Positions 54,587-64,000 of a stretch of 64,000 nucleotides of DNA are shown one piece after another. Source of the stretch: Neostapfia colusana (Eukaryota; Streptophyta; Magnoliopsida; Poales; Poaceae); contig JASWHV010000008.1 of the NCBI GenBank assembly GCA_030760725.1, positions 52,923,671 to 52,987,670 on the forward strand, given 5' to 3'. The notes beneath the pieces are model-generated. The model saw nothing but the letters and a program-made list of their open reading frames with translations. It had not been told where the DNA came from and ran no database searches. The position numbers were made by a program, and so were the translations under genes. Positions within the stretch are counted from its first letter, which is position 1. Each line of letters opens with the position of its first letter.

Positions 54587-56062
54587 TGAAAGCATCTAGG
54601 CCCCCGTGAGATATGGTTTCGGTGATTAATGACAACTGTTCGTAATTACTAATGAGTTTGTGGATGCAAGGTTTCACATACATCACATCAAACATTAAAT
54701 GAACTATCTATTCACACCATCTACTGCTCATTGGATACAAATGGAGACCCCTCAACGATCCATTCTAAGGGGTTATTCGATACTCATGAAAACTAAATGA
54801 AGAAATCATACAACGACTCTACTTTATCAAAATTGGCAACACAAGGAGCTCACACTTCATCGTAATATCATTTCAAACAAGTGTCAAAGAGGTCACTCAA
54901 GAAGATTCTAAAAGATCAACTCAAAACAACTCGAAGCAAACAAGTTGCATTCACCGGATCATCCGATGTCTTGCAAAATGACTACATCGGTCGAATTTGA
55001 GTTGGCAGAAGAAGAAGACCTCAGAGCCCAGTACACACCGGATCATCCGATGTGAAGGAAGTGGCACATCGGTTGATTTCAACAGAAGGATAATTTATGA
55101 GTAATTCTGAAGATCAACTCACCGGATCATCCGATGATAAAGTAAGTGAACATCGGTCAATTTCAACCGAAACATTATTTCTGAACCAATTCTGAAGATC
55201 AACTCACCGGATCATCCGATGATGAGTTAAAGTAACATCGGTCGATTAAAAGATCCAACGGTTATATCCAACGGTCACATCTGACACATGACATCAGCTA
55301 ATTTGGAATTCGACCGATGATCATATAAAGGGGTGCATCGGAGGATCCGATGTTAACTGACAAAAGTCTGCCCACTTTTCCAACGGCTATCTCGTGTGGG
55401 CTGGCTATAAATACCCCTCCAACCGGCCATTTCGATAAGTCTTGATCACCAGAGCCTCACTACACATTCTCAAGCATTCAAGACCAAGAGCTACCACTTC
55501 CACACTTCAAAATCTCTTGTACTCCAACTATAGGTTATATCTAGCTAGAGAGAAGCTTGTGTGCGTCCATTCTTGGTGATTGGAATCTCTAGGCTAGTGA
55601 GAGAGAGTGTCTTGGTGACTTCTTTCACCTTGTAAACGTTGGAGGAAGAAGAGATCACTCCAGAGCTTACCAAGGTGTTTGTGGAAGCCCGGAGGATCAC
55701 CGTTGTACAAGGTTTGAGCTCCACCTTGCCGGAGAAGGCGAACGGAGAAAGATAGTGGATTCCCTCGTCTTGGTGACTTGGGAGTGGCTATACCCTTTGG
55801 TGGGTGCCACAACGTGGACGTAGGAAGATTTTTGTGATCTTACCGAACCACGGGAAAAATCGCCGTGTCTTCGAGTCTCCGCGGGAGTTTGCATTTCTCT
55901 CCTCACCCCTTACTATTACGCTTTTACTATTCCGCACTTAACTCTCTTGCTTGCGTAGTTAGTTTGCAAAGGGAATTGGGCTTCAACCATTAAAGTTTTA
56001 AATTGCTCTAAAATTTGAAAAAGCCCAATTCACCCCCCCTCTTGGGCGTTTCGATCCTTACA
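54587..56062 (+). repeat. 3' LTR of Sirevirus C
   Basis: The same length and order as the 5' LTR, with TATA at 55406-55413. The polypurine tract AAAAAGGGGGAGAT occupies 54573-54586. Confidence 0.96.
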
Positions 56063-56064
56063 TC

Positions 56065-57820
56065 ATGGCAGGGACTAACTCCGGGGCTCACGATTCCGCC
56101 GCTACGTCCGCCTGCCTTGACATCGATAGGAGCACCACAACCACTGTACCACCGGTGATCCCGTTTCCAGCCACTAGCGTCACTGCTGACAGCGCCACTA
56201 CTACCTCCGCCTACGACAGCGACAAGACGGACAGCTTCGGTATCGCCACAGCCCTGGCCGCTTCTCGCGAGCGCGAGCGGGCACTTGCTCTCGCACTGGA
56301 GCAGGAGTGTGCCTCTGTGGCCGATCTTTCGCATTAGCTCGAGTAGAGTACTCAGCGGTCGATGAGTACTACCTATGACACCCCACAGACGCTGGTACGT
56401 ACTCGGCTTAATTGGTGGCTGCTCTTCATGCACAGGCCACTGAGATTTAGAACATCCGGACACTCCGGACACTCGTGCCGGTTGTTCTCAGCTTCCAGTC
56501 TTCCTCATACGCCCGGTGGCGTGATCTGGTGCTTCTCACGTTGAGGCGTTTTCATCTGGACGACCACGTCCTCCAGGAAGGCTCTTCGGTGGATGTCTCC
56601 TGTGTCAGTATGGACAGCCTGGTCCTGTCATCGATCCTTGGCTCCCTCTCTGAGGAGCTACAGGACATCGTCGGGCAGCGCGGTGGCGGCACTGCTCGTC
56701 GGGTGTGGCTGGTCCTTGAGCAACGTTCTCTGCGGAACCGCGCGACTCGAGCCCTCCACATTAGTGCGCGGTTCCAAGACACAGTTCACGGTGATCGCTC
56801 CGTCTCCCCCTACTGTCAAGAGATGAAGGGCATGGCGGATGCTCTAGTGACCTTGGCGAGCCGGTCACTGACAGTGCTCTTGTCCTTTGGGTCCTTCAGG
56901 GCCTGAATGAGTGCTATTGTCATCTACGGAGGGGTACTCCGTCTGGAGCCACCCCATACCTTCGAGAAGATATGGTATGATCTCGAGCTTGACGAGATCA
57001 CTTCAGGAGGCTCTACTGGCTCCGGGACTGCCACAACCTTTTACGGCTCTGGCCAGTCCCCTCGCCCACCCTCGCCGGCTGCTGGTGGACACGACCACCT
57101 TCCACCCCAGGCACTCCTGCTAGTATTGGGGGTGGAAATCGTCGCCGCCGAGGTAAACGCAGTGGTCGTGATGGAGGTAGCAGTGCAGGCGGCACCCCTA
57201 CTTCTGATACTCCAGCTACTGATGGTGGTGGAGGTACCAGCCGGGGAGGTGCACCCTGGCCCACACCCTACAACCCGTGGACCGACCAGATCTATATGTG
57301 GCCTAGGTCGTCTCCGCGTTCTCAGCTTCCACGACCACCTCGTTCACAGTCGGCTTTCGTAGCCCACCATGGCTATAGTGGACCAGCCTACAGTGCTGGT
57401 GGGCCACCGACTCAGGTCTACACTGGGCTTGGCTATCCTTCTGGCGGACAGGCGGTCTCGACCTATGGAGGCACCGACTATCCTATTGGGTACTCGGAGC
57501 CGTCGGCACCACACCAGGAGCCACCCTCAACATGGGATCGCCAGTCGCTGGCCTTCTCCTTTAGCACCATGCATCTTACTCCACCAGGTGCTGACTGGAT
57601 AGCTGACTCCGAAGCGTCATATCATACCACCCCTTATGTTGGTATACTCTCTTCCACCCACCCTCCCAGTCCCTCTTTTGCCTCATCTATCATTGTTGGG
57701 AATGGGTCTGTTCTTCCGATCACCTCAGTAGGTGATTCTGGATTCCTGGGTTCCTTCCAGGTGAAAAACATTTTTTTCGGTCTGGATATCATTCAGAATT
57801 TGCTTTTCGTCCGTTGATTT
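56065..57820 (+). pseudogene. gag: Outer copia element: gag and protease
   Basis: ATG at 56065 (MAGTNSGAHDSAATSACLDI) leads to LEQECASVADL. After shifts come the capsid segments SSYARWRDLVLLTLRRFHLD, SILGSLSEELQDIVGQRGG, CQEMKGMADAL, then a Gly/Pro-rich part. The protease region is WIADSEASYHTTP near 57595-57635. The catalytic DSG triplet is DSE here. At least three frame changes and several stops are present, so it is an old relic. Confidence 0.75.
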
Positions 57821-58130
57821 ACCACTGACAACAATGTTTCCATTGAGTTTGATCAGTTTGGTTTGTCTGTGAAGGACCTCTCTACCCGGCGACTTCTTTT
57901 TTGATGTGATAGCTCGGGGCCTCTCTACACACTTCGACTTCCTACTTCTGCTGCATAACCGCCTTTTGCTTTGACTACGACACCTCCATCCACCATTTGG
58001 CATCGTCGGCTTGGCCTCCCTGGTGCAGATGGTATGTCAAAGTTGTCTAGTAGTTCTGTTATTTCGTGTTCTAGGGGTACACATGACTCTTTATGTCATG
58101 CTTGTCAGCTCGGTCGACATGTTCGACTTT
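57821..58130 (+). pseudogene. pol: Outer copia element: pre-integrase zinc region
   Basis: Coding resumes with WHRRLGLPGADGMSKLSSSS, then SRGTHDSLCHACQLGRHVRL, the HHCC region of copia integrase. It stops at about 58130 where a gypsy-type fragment begins, so integrase core and RT are lost. Confidence 0.75.
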
Positions 58131-58870
58131 CTTTTTGATGAGGACATCTCTCCTTCGCATACAATGCAAGGACCGATCACTAGAGCACGTGCACGACAAT
58201 TGGATCTCCAGATACGTTCTAACCTTGTCAAATGTTTTTCAGAACTTACGCTTGTTTCCATGCATGTTTTATTGATTAGGAATAATGGAGACGACCAGCA
58301 AGGGCTGGGAGGAGTCCAAGGAGTCAAGGAGGAGGAGATAGGACGTGCACACCAAGGAGGAACCCAAGTACAACTTGACTTCGACTCCACCTCGGATTCC
58401 AGGAGCCGCCTTCACCAAAACTGACGTCCCAGACACATACGGAGTCGGATTTGGACGTTCTATATATGGTTGGAACGTGATTTCATAAATCTTCCAATGG
58501 AACCAGCCCCACCTCAAAATTCCTTCTAAGTTGACGGGAATCAGCGAAATAAGTGGGCGTCCAGAATCTGTCCGGTGCTGCGCCACCGCCTTTTGGGCTG
58601 CTGGCCCGTGTAACGTGTGGAAGCCCATTAGGGTTGCGTTCAGGGGTCTTGCACGCTCCTAAACTCCTTTTTATACAGCAGTCGTCACCACATTAGGGTG
58701 GGTTTTTGCTTAGTTACAATCTGTCATTGAACAGTGTCGCCGATCATCGGTTGTGAGACCCCAAATTCGTGATCAATTCAGTTTTGATTGCAACTTCTCT
58801 ATTCTTGCTTGTGTTCTAGATTGCGCTTGCAGGAATAAGCCTTCGTGGTGAGGTCATTCGTGTGACACAG
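58131..58870 (+). mobile_element. gypsy-type 3' fragment (pol end and LTR-like sequence)
   Basis: The frame reads MQGPITRARARQLDLQIRSN, which is like the C-terminal end of plant gypsy polyproteins. It continues with a charged segment to a stop at 58422-58424, then non-coding DNA with an ATACAGCAGT leader-like region near 58675. It is cut at 58871 by the large gypsy LTR. The exact family and the left boundary are uncertain. Confidence 0.5.
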
Positions 58871-61800
58871 TGTAACACCCCAAAAATCTTGTTAAGAACC
58901 TAAATCATGTTAAGAGGGGAATTTAAAAATTTTTGGACGTGTTGCATGTTTTGCAAAAATTCAAATTCAAACTGGAATTCAAATTAAACTCAAAACAGAA
59001 AAGAAATAGAAAAAGAAAAAAAGAAAACAGAAAAAAACCAGCCAGTGGGCCGAAACCCACCCGGCACCCGCGTCAGCCCGCAGCCGCGCGCGCCCTTTCC
59101 ACCCACTGACAGGCGGGGCCCTCCAGCTCTTCTTCTACCTCGCGCCAGCGCCGGACTCTCTCACCCCGAATCCAAACCGATCCTGATTTCTGTGAATCTC
59201 AGCCGAATTTCGCTCGAGGGCGACGCAAACTCGATCTAAACCACCCCGCCGCCATCCCCCGTCTATAAAAACCCCGACCTCGTTCTGTTTTTCCACGCGA
59301 TCTGCTGTTTTTCCTCCGGTGAGAACCCGAGCCTTCTCCGGCAAATTGTGGCCGATCTACGCTCGGAAATTCCGATCTAACTCACTGGTCTTGATCCACC
59401 GCCTCCGGGGAACCTTGCAGGTGCAGAAAACTCGGTGGCTTGCGGTTCAAACACAGCGCCGACGAGCTTCGCCGTGGTTTCACTTCGGACCTCGTCGCCG
59501 GTCGCTTTCCAGGACCTCCGAGCTCAAGAAAACCCCCGAGGTGAGATCCCCGACCTCCCCTCTACCGATCTATGCCATAAGATCACAGTTCTAGGAAGAA
59601 TTCTCGAAGATCCGAAAGTCTCCGGCGAGATCGCCGCTTCCCGCCGCCGTGCGCCGCCGACAGCGCCGCCCGCGCTCGATCAGAGCGACGTGGCCGCTTG
59701 TGCGCCGTTTATTTTAAATCGCACGGTAGAGTTTAAATCCCCGCGTACCGGTTTGACGTTATAATCTCAGTCGTCGGTTTAAAATCGGACGGTCCACGTC
59801 AGCCCCGCGTTATAAAGACTGGAAATCTTACGTGCTACCCCCTGGGGTTCTCGGGAAATAAGAGCTAGCCCCAGAAACTTCTGATCTAGCCCCTGGAACT
59901 TCAGAAAATCATGTAAATTCATTTAAAAATCAGTTTTAGCCCCTGGACTTAATAAAAATTAGGAAAAACTCCTCTGTTATGTATAGCTAGACCCCTGAAA
60001 ATTGTTAAAATAATATTATAGACCCTATAGTGGGGTAAGTTTACCTTTTAGCCCTGTTTAATATTTAAATTAGGAAAATTGAATATGTGGCTAGTGTTTA
60101 AAATTTAAAAGTGGGACAAACATATTGTCATAATTAAATTAAAAACTTTTTCAGTATTTAGAAAACTTTGGAGTGAGATAAAAATATATTTTGGGCTGAA
60201 ATGAATCTGTTTAATTTATTATTCACATTTAGGGACACATTTTTAAGTAAAGAATAGTTCTGGAAAATAGGGAAATAATTATAAAATAGTTTACATCAGA
60301 GGAAAAGGTCAAAAATATATTAGTAAATATTTTAGATCAGAACCTATTCTGTTTAGATGAGGTGTCTTGTTATTTTCATAATAAAGTTCACATTTACGCA
60401 TAGGAAATAAATCTGAAAATATAGCAACTAGTAGATGATAAATGGAGTTCTAAAATCCAAAGAATTCAGTTTAGGGTTGGTAGAAATTCTGAAGACACAT
60501 ATGGAGAAGGAAAATACCTTTCATGCATACTTGGTAGCTAAAAGGTGTAGTAATTGAATATAAGGAATTTATTTAAATTGGAAACTCATATATATAGTAT
60601 GTAAGTATAAATGTGAAATCAAAAGTAGGAATCATATACACATGATTAAAAGTGCATGCAAGCCACAAATCAACACACATAGAGTAACCACAACACATAT
60701 AATGGTGAATGACTTTCATAAATATGAATGTGTGGTTTGTATAAAGTGGAAGTGTGAACTATGTCTTATGGATTGTTGTTTTTCTTTTGTTATGTGTGAT
60801 GGTATGATGTAGAACCTGCTCAAGAGCAAGTTATTCCTTTCTAAGATCAGTACTACCCATTCCAAGAGCAGCAGGAAGGAGGCAAGTGTCCTTGACCACT
60901 TTGATCCTATATTAGGATGTGTAGATAGAATTATTTGCATTGTTAATTAAAAATATAAAACTCATGCTAGGAAGTTTCCCTAGAATTGCATTACCTTGTT
61001 TTCCTTGTAGCTTGGGTTGGGATTCATTTTATCATATCATTTATTATCATGCATATGCTTAGCCATGCCTAGAATGGGATAATTGGGATATGAGATCATC
61101 AGTTTATTTTACCATACTCTTGAATGAGATATTGTAAGTTATGTAGAGGTAGGGATCAAGGCAAGTTGGATGTTTTGGTTGTGTGCTGGGTGCACGAGAC
61201 TCGGGTTTATGTTTAGTACTTGCGGACCGGTTCATGGAGCATGTAACCTGGCTTTACAGTGCCAACCACATGCTGAGATGGGGCAGCTTGGCCAATTAAT
61301 TAGGTGTATCCCCGGCGTAGTATGGGTGTGTTGGATGATGCGGGGAGTAGGTGTCAGCTGGACTACCATATGAACCGCAAGGCTCAAGAGGGGGCCACTG
61401 CAGCGGGGTTGGAGCCTCTTGTATGCTGTTAGGGGTGAAACCTCAGTGGGCCCACGCTCGTCGGGAATCCCTTTGTAAAGGCTTCGTAGTGATCTCCTGG
61501 CTACACACCTAGGAAGTGTGAATGTGGTTCGTAGCCACTAGCATAATGGAGGTTCTTTTAGTCCACCCGGCAATGGGGGATGAAATCACTACATGTGGGT
61601 ACAGCGGTACAAACTCTGCAGGGTCAAAACTGTCATGAAAGCCGTGCTCACGGTCGAGAGCGGCTTGGATTTATTCATGATTAGAGGATTGATGGTTTTG
61701 GAAGATGTAGGTGCTTAATAAGCTAAGGTGATAGGTATTAATTGCTTAGTGCTTTAACCATGAGTTCAACCTCTCCTTGTTCTAGCCATGCACGATATAA

Positions 61801-62176
61801 TTTTCCCACACTTGCTGAGTACCATCGGTACTCATCCTTGCATATTTTGTTGGTTTATATTGCTGCTCAGGTCAAGATAATGAGGTGGTGTATAATGACC
61901 AAGACTTTGGACCCGAAGAAGGTTTCTAGGTTCATGGAGACCCCCGGGCAACGCCTGTAACGGAGCCCACAAGAATAATTTTCCGTTGCTAGTTTATTTA
62001 CTTGTGATGAACTTATTATTGTCCATCGAGACATTTGCTATGTAAGACTTATTTATATTCGACACCTGGCTTGTAATAAATGATGCTTCTCTATTTGTCA
62101 TCACATGTATGAGAAAATGATCCTGGCATACATGTGATATTCACTTGGTTGTTCTTCGGAAAAACCGGGTGTGACA
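58871..62176 (+). repeat. 5' LTR of the large gypsy element
   Basis: 3306 bp, starting TGTAACACCC and ending GGTGTGACA. TATAAAA lies at 59264-59270 after a GC-rich stretch. Downstream are strong splice-like sites: donors CCG/GTGAGA (59319) and GAG/GTGAGAT (59541) and an acceptor CCTTGCAG near 59420. All are kept in the inverted copy at 34790-37308. The middle is AT-rich. Frames of about 109 codons within the LTR are not supported as genes. Confidence 0.92.
59264..59270 (+). promoter_or_regulatory. TATA box in the gypsy LTR
   Basis: TATAAAA in a GC-rich context (CCCGTC before, ACCCCGACC after), conserved in the inverted copy. It probably sets the U3/R boundary about 30 bases downstream. Confidence 0.65.
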
Positions 62177-62180
62177 GAAG

Positions 62181-62193
62181 TGGTATCAGAGCC
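62181..62193 (+). other. Primer binding site of the large gypsy element
   Basis: TGGTATCAGAGCC, complementary to initiator tRNA-Met, lies 4 bases after the LTR. Confidence 0.9.
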
Positions 62194-62394
62194 AAGGTTG
62201 CCCGTAGGAACGTGGACCTAGGTAGAAATGGACGTATATAAGGGCCTGATTTTCGTAAAAACTATTTTTACAAGGTGTGTGTTTAAAAGTGTTATTTAAT
62301 GAGTCACTTTCTTCATCTTACCCCAATTTTCATTCAAAATAGATTTTTTGTTTAAAAGTTTATCTAACCTAAGTTCAAATGCTTTTTGTTTTAG

Positions 62395-63174
62395 ATGGTT
62401 CGCATGATTCGCACCGCTCGCAAGTCCACAGGAGGGAGAGTTCCCGTAGTTGCCCTTGCCGAAAGAGAGGAGAGCCGTCCGGTGACGTACCTTTCCTACA
62501 GATTGGCAGTAGGAGGCTTGTTGCGCCGTCTTCGGCGTATGCTCGAAGCCGCCGGCAATACGGGCAAGCTAATCATCCACTATAACTCCACCAGGAACAT
62601 CCGAGAGAAGAGGGAAGAATGGAGTTCAGAAATGAGGATTATACACGAAAATCGGCTGCTTAAGATCCACCGCTCTCTAGCTTGTAGAGCAACACAGGTC
62701 GATGCGGAGAAAGATGTCACCTGGGAGGCCATCACTTGCCAGAGTCACATCTATCGTCGCCACCTGGACAGGACTGAGTACATATATGTCCTCCAGCGTG
62801 AGAGTGGTACCACGGAGTACAAGTACCCGCCGGTGCAGCAAGGGACTTCCCATGAGCACATGGACTTGTGCTTGGAGGATGCTGCTATGCTCAGCACTCG
62901 ACTGCAGGAGTGTCAACAAGAGCTTCAGGATGTCCGGGACACCCTGAAGGAAACAGAGGCGTTGCTGCGAGCCTGCTTAAGGGCGAGAGAAAGAGGAGAT
63001 GGGAATGAACTGTGTGTCACCGTGAATGATACATGGACTCCTGACTCCCCGGATCGCCGAGCGATCGGGCGTCGTCGCACCTCTCCACCAGCAGCATCCC
63101 CACCCAAAGCAGAGTTAGAAGGCAGCCGAAATGATGAGGAAGATCCCGAGGAGCCAGCTCAAGAAAACGAGTAG
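62395..63174 (+). CDS. Extra ORF between primer site and gag of the gypsy element (ORF0)
   Basis: 259 codons, intact, from ATG 62395 (MVRMIRTARKSTGGRVPVVA) to TAG. The basic N-terminus is followed by a central helical part (AVGGLLRRLRRMLEAAGNTG, REEWSSEMRIIHENRLL), an aromatic segment and a predicted coiled coil (LQECQQELQDVRDTLKETEA), then a Pro/Ser-rich acidic tail. I know no enzymatic motif here. The ATG directly follows CTTTTTGTTTTAG, which looks like a splice acceptor. The function of such ORF0 proteins is unknown. Confidence 0.75.
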   Translation: MVRMIRTARKSTGGRVPVVALAEREESRPVTYLSYRLAVGGLLRRLRRMLEAAGNTGKLIIHYNSTRNIREKREEWSSEMRIIHENRLLKIHRSLACRATQVDAEKDVTWEAITCQSHIYRRHLDRTEYIYVLQRESGTTEYKYPPVQQGTSHEHMDLCLEDAAMLSTRLQECQQELQDVRDTLKETEALLRACLRARERGDGNELCVTVNDTWTPDSPDRRAIGRRRTSPPAASPPKAELEGSRNDEEDPEEPAQENE

Positions 63175-63475
63175 TGTAGAATCCTTCCCTTAGTTAGCAA
63201 GATGTCGAATAGTCGAGTCGTTACCTTAGTTAATGGTGTGTTAGTGCTTGGTGTGTGACGTGAGTTGTGGAAGCCATGAGCAATTGTCCACAGCCTCGTC
63301 TTCAGATTGTTTTGCTTTGGTGTGTGAACCCACATGAAATAATAGTGCATCTATTTTTGTGTGAGACATGAACCCTCAGAAAGTATAACAAAGCCTCAAC
63401 ACTCCAAAGTAAAAACAAGTGAAAGTAGTAAGATAATACGTAATGCTTTAAATTAACATTGGTTGATCATGCCAG

Positions 63476-64000
63476 ATGGACGGAAGAGGAAAAGGACGTG
63501 CTGCCAACCCCGCCAACAACAACGATGAGGCATGCAACCCTCATCTTTCTAGGGGCCAGGACCGGGGTGGTCGCCGTGAAGGAGTTGATCCCCTCCACCA
63601 AATGCTGGAGAATCAGAATCAGCTCATCCAGAACTTGACTCAAGTGGTGGCCAACTTGCATCAAGTTCTACCTCCACAAGCTGCACCACACCAACCAAGG
63701 TTGAGTGAGTTTCTAGGAACTCAACCTCCAAAGTTTGCAAGTGCTGCTGAACCTCTGGAGGCAGATGATTGGCTAAAGACCATTGAAAGCAAGATGAGGA
63801 TCATCCAGTGCCAAGGGTATGAGAGGGTGCTGTTTGCCTCTCATCAATTGCATGGACCTGCTGCTGATTGGTGGACCGCCTACGTGGCTGCCCATCATGA
63901 CCCTGAGAACATCACTTGGGAAGAGTTCAAGCGTAGCTTCCGCAACCATTACATTCCAAGAGGTGAACTCAAAAACAAGAGGAATGAGTTCTTGGGACTG
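63476..64000 (+). CDS. gag: gypsy gag, N-terminal part (cut by window end)
   Basis: ATG at 63476 (MDGRGKGRAANPANNNDEAC), open to the last base, 175 codons. A Gln/Asn-rich helix (MLENQNQLIQNLTQVVANLH) precedes the retrotransposon gag domain: FLGTQPPKFASAAEPLEADD, WLKTIESKMRIIQCQGYERV, HGPAADWWTAYVAAH, WEEFKRSFRNHYIP, KNKRNEFLGL. This is the capsid domain of plant chromovirus-like gypsy elements. Bases 63175-63475 between ORF0 and gag hold no gene. Confidence 0.92.
   Translation, partial: MDGRGKGRAANPANNNDEACNPHLSRGQDRGGRREGVDPLHQMLENQNQLIQNLTQVVANLHQVLPPQAAPHQPRLSEFLGTQPPKFASAAEPLEADDWLKTIESKMRIIQCQGYERVLFASHQLHGPAADWWTAYVAAHHDPENITWEEFKRSFRNHYIPRGELKNKRNEFLGL

Larger units (their letters stand above)
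43904..56062 (+). mobile_element. Sirevirus C: full-length, recent Ty1/copia with env-like gene
   Basis: About 12.2 kb, with perfect TCATG duplications (43899-43903 and 56063-56067), identical LTR lengths (1476 bp), primer site, gag, pol, env-like gene and purine tract in order on the plus strand. I count seven base differences between the LTRs, so it is the youngest insertion here. Despite that, gag, pol and env-like genes carry four in-frame stops, so it probably moved with proteins from other copies or mutated quickly after insertion. It belongs to a different family from A and B. Confidence 0.96.
17448..58130 (+). mobile_element. Outer copia element with Pro-rich leader, host of the nested stack
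   Basis: The element begins with a short LTR (17448 to about 17602), a primer site, and a Pro-rich leader (17655-18102 plus 43662-43898). Its gag and protease lie at 56065-58130. The leader is interrupted by the CACTA element (18103-43661) and, after TCATG (43899-43903), by Sirevirus C. Contiguity is inferred from transposon ends and target duplications: removing the insertions brings leader and gag together. The 3' half, including integrase core, reverse transcriptase and 3' LTR, is gone; at about 58130 the sequence switches to a gypsy fragment. Confidence 0.6.
58871..64000 (+). mobile_element. Large Ty3/gypsy element, 5' half (runs off the window)
   Basis: 5' LTR, primer site, an extra ORF, and the first 175 codons of gag. 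An extra ORF between primer site and gag is known from rice gypsy families such as RIRE3/RIRE8, which this resembles in layout. The 5 bases before the LTR are CACAG; the other duplication lies outside the window. The same LTR family is represented at 4540-4866 and 34790-37308. Confidence 0.9.

Noticed and set aside
59435..59764. 109-codon frame in the gypsy LTR, also open in the inverted copy (36398-36727)
   Set aside because: The two products are the same length but differ at about 12 of 109 residues, with no sign of conservation above the DNA level. The frame overlaps the putative splice donor and GC-rich leader, so it is probably chance.

Overview
This window reads as intergenic DNA from a grass nuclear genome (Poaceae; I cannot name the species). 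The evidence is two broken plant genes with GC-rich first exons and plant splice sites, grass-type Ty1/copia and Ty3/gypsy LTR retrotransposons primed by initiator tRNA-Met, Sirevirus elements with env-like third genes, and an En/Spm (CACTA) transposon with TNP2 transposase. No bacterial operon, rRNA, tRNA or CRISPR array was found. Roughly three quarters of the window is transposable element.

Layout. 1-4870: a Pro/Ala-rich reading frame cut by a deleted copia element (TSD GGCCT), then scraps of a second copia (minus strand) and of a gypsy LTR. 5230-5420: a TA microsatellite joined to a SINE tail. 5593-9540 (minus): the first five exons of a Raf-like Ser/Thr kinase of the ACT-domain STY family; the kinase exons are not in the window. 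9640-13240: AT-rich spacer with weak MITE-like ends. 13240-13730: LINE remnant. 13800-15804 (plus): truncated gene for an RNA polymerase III subunit (RPC8/NRPC7, RPB7-like) behind a promoter rich in TGGGCY boxes. 15805-17447: short tandem repeats and the 3' end of a gypsy element (minus).

17448 to about 58130 is a nested stack. The outermost layer is a copia element with a short LTR and a Pro-rich leader. A CACTA element (18103-43661) sits in that leader. Its transposase gene was split by Sirevirus A (20472-30435, minus, TSD GCAAC). Elsewhere in the CACTA lies Sirevirus cluster B (31909-43018, TSD TGGTT), which has three LTRs and two internal regions; one internal region carries a truncated, reversed gypsy LTR. 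A second hit in the copia leader is Sirevirus C (43904-56062, TSD TCATG), whose LTRs differ at about 7 of 1476 positions by my reading. From 58871 to the end is the 5' half of a large gypsy element (3.3 kb LTR, an extra ORF before gag, start of gag), the same family as the LTR pieces at 4540 and 34790.

No demonstrably new system was found. The best leads are: env-like proteins of two Sirevirus families that carry nuclear-localisation-type motifs and no clear membrane segment; a conserved purine-rich element just after every env-like gene; dense family-specific palindrome arrays; a conserved exon/intron-like arrangement inside the gypsy LTR; a roughly 230-bp imperfect palindrome upstream of the CACTA transposase; and premature stops in the youngest element that all fit C-to-T change at Gln codons.
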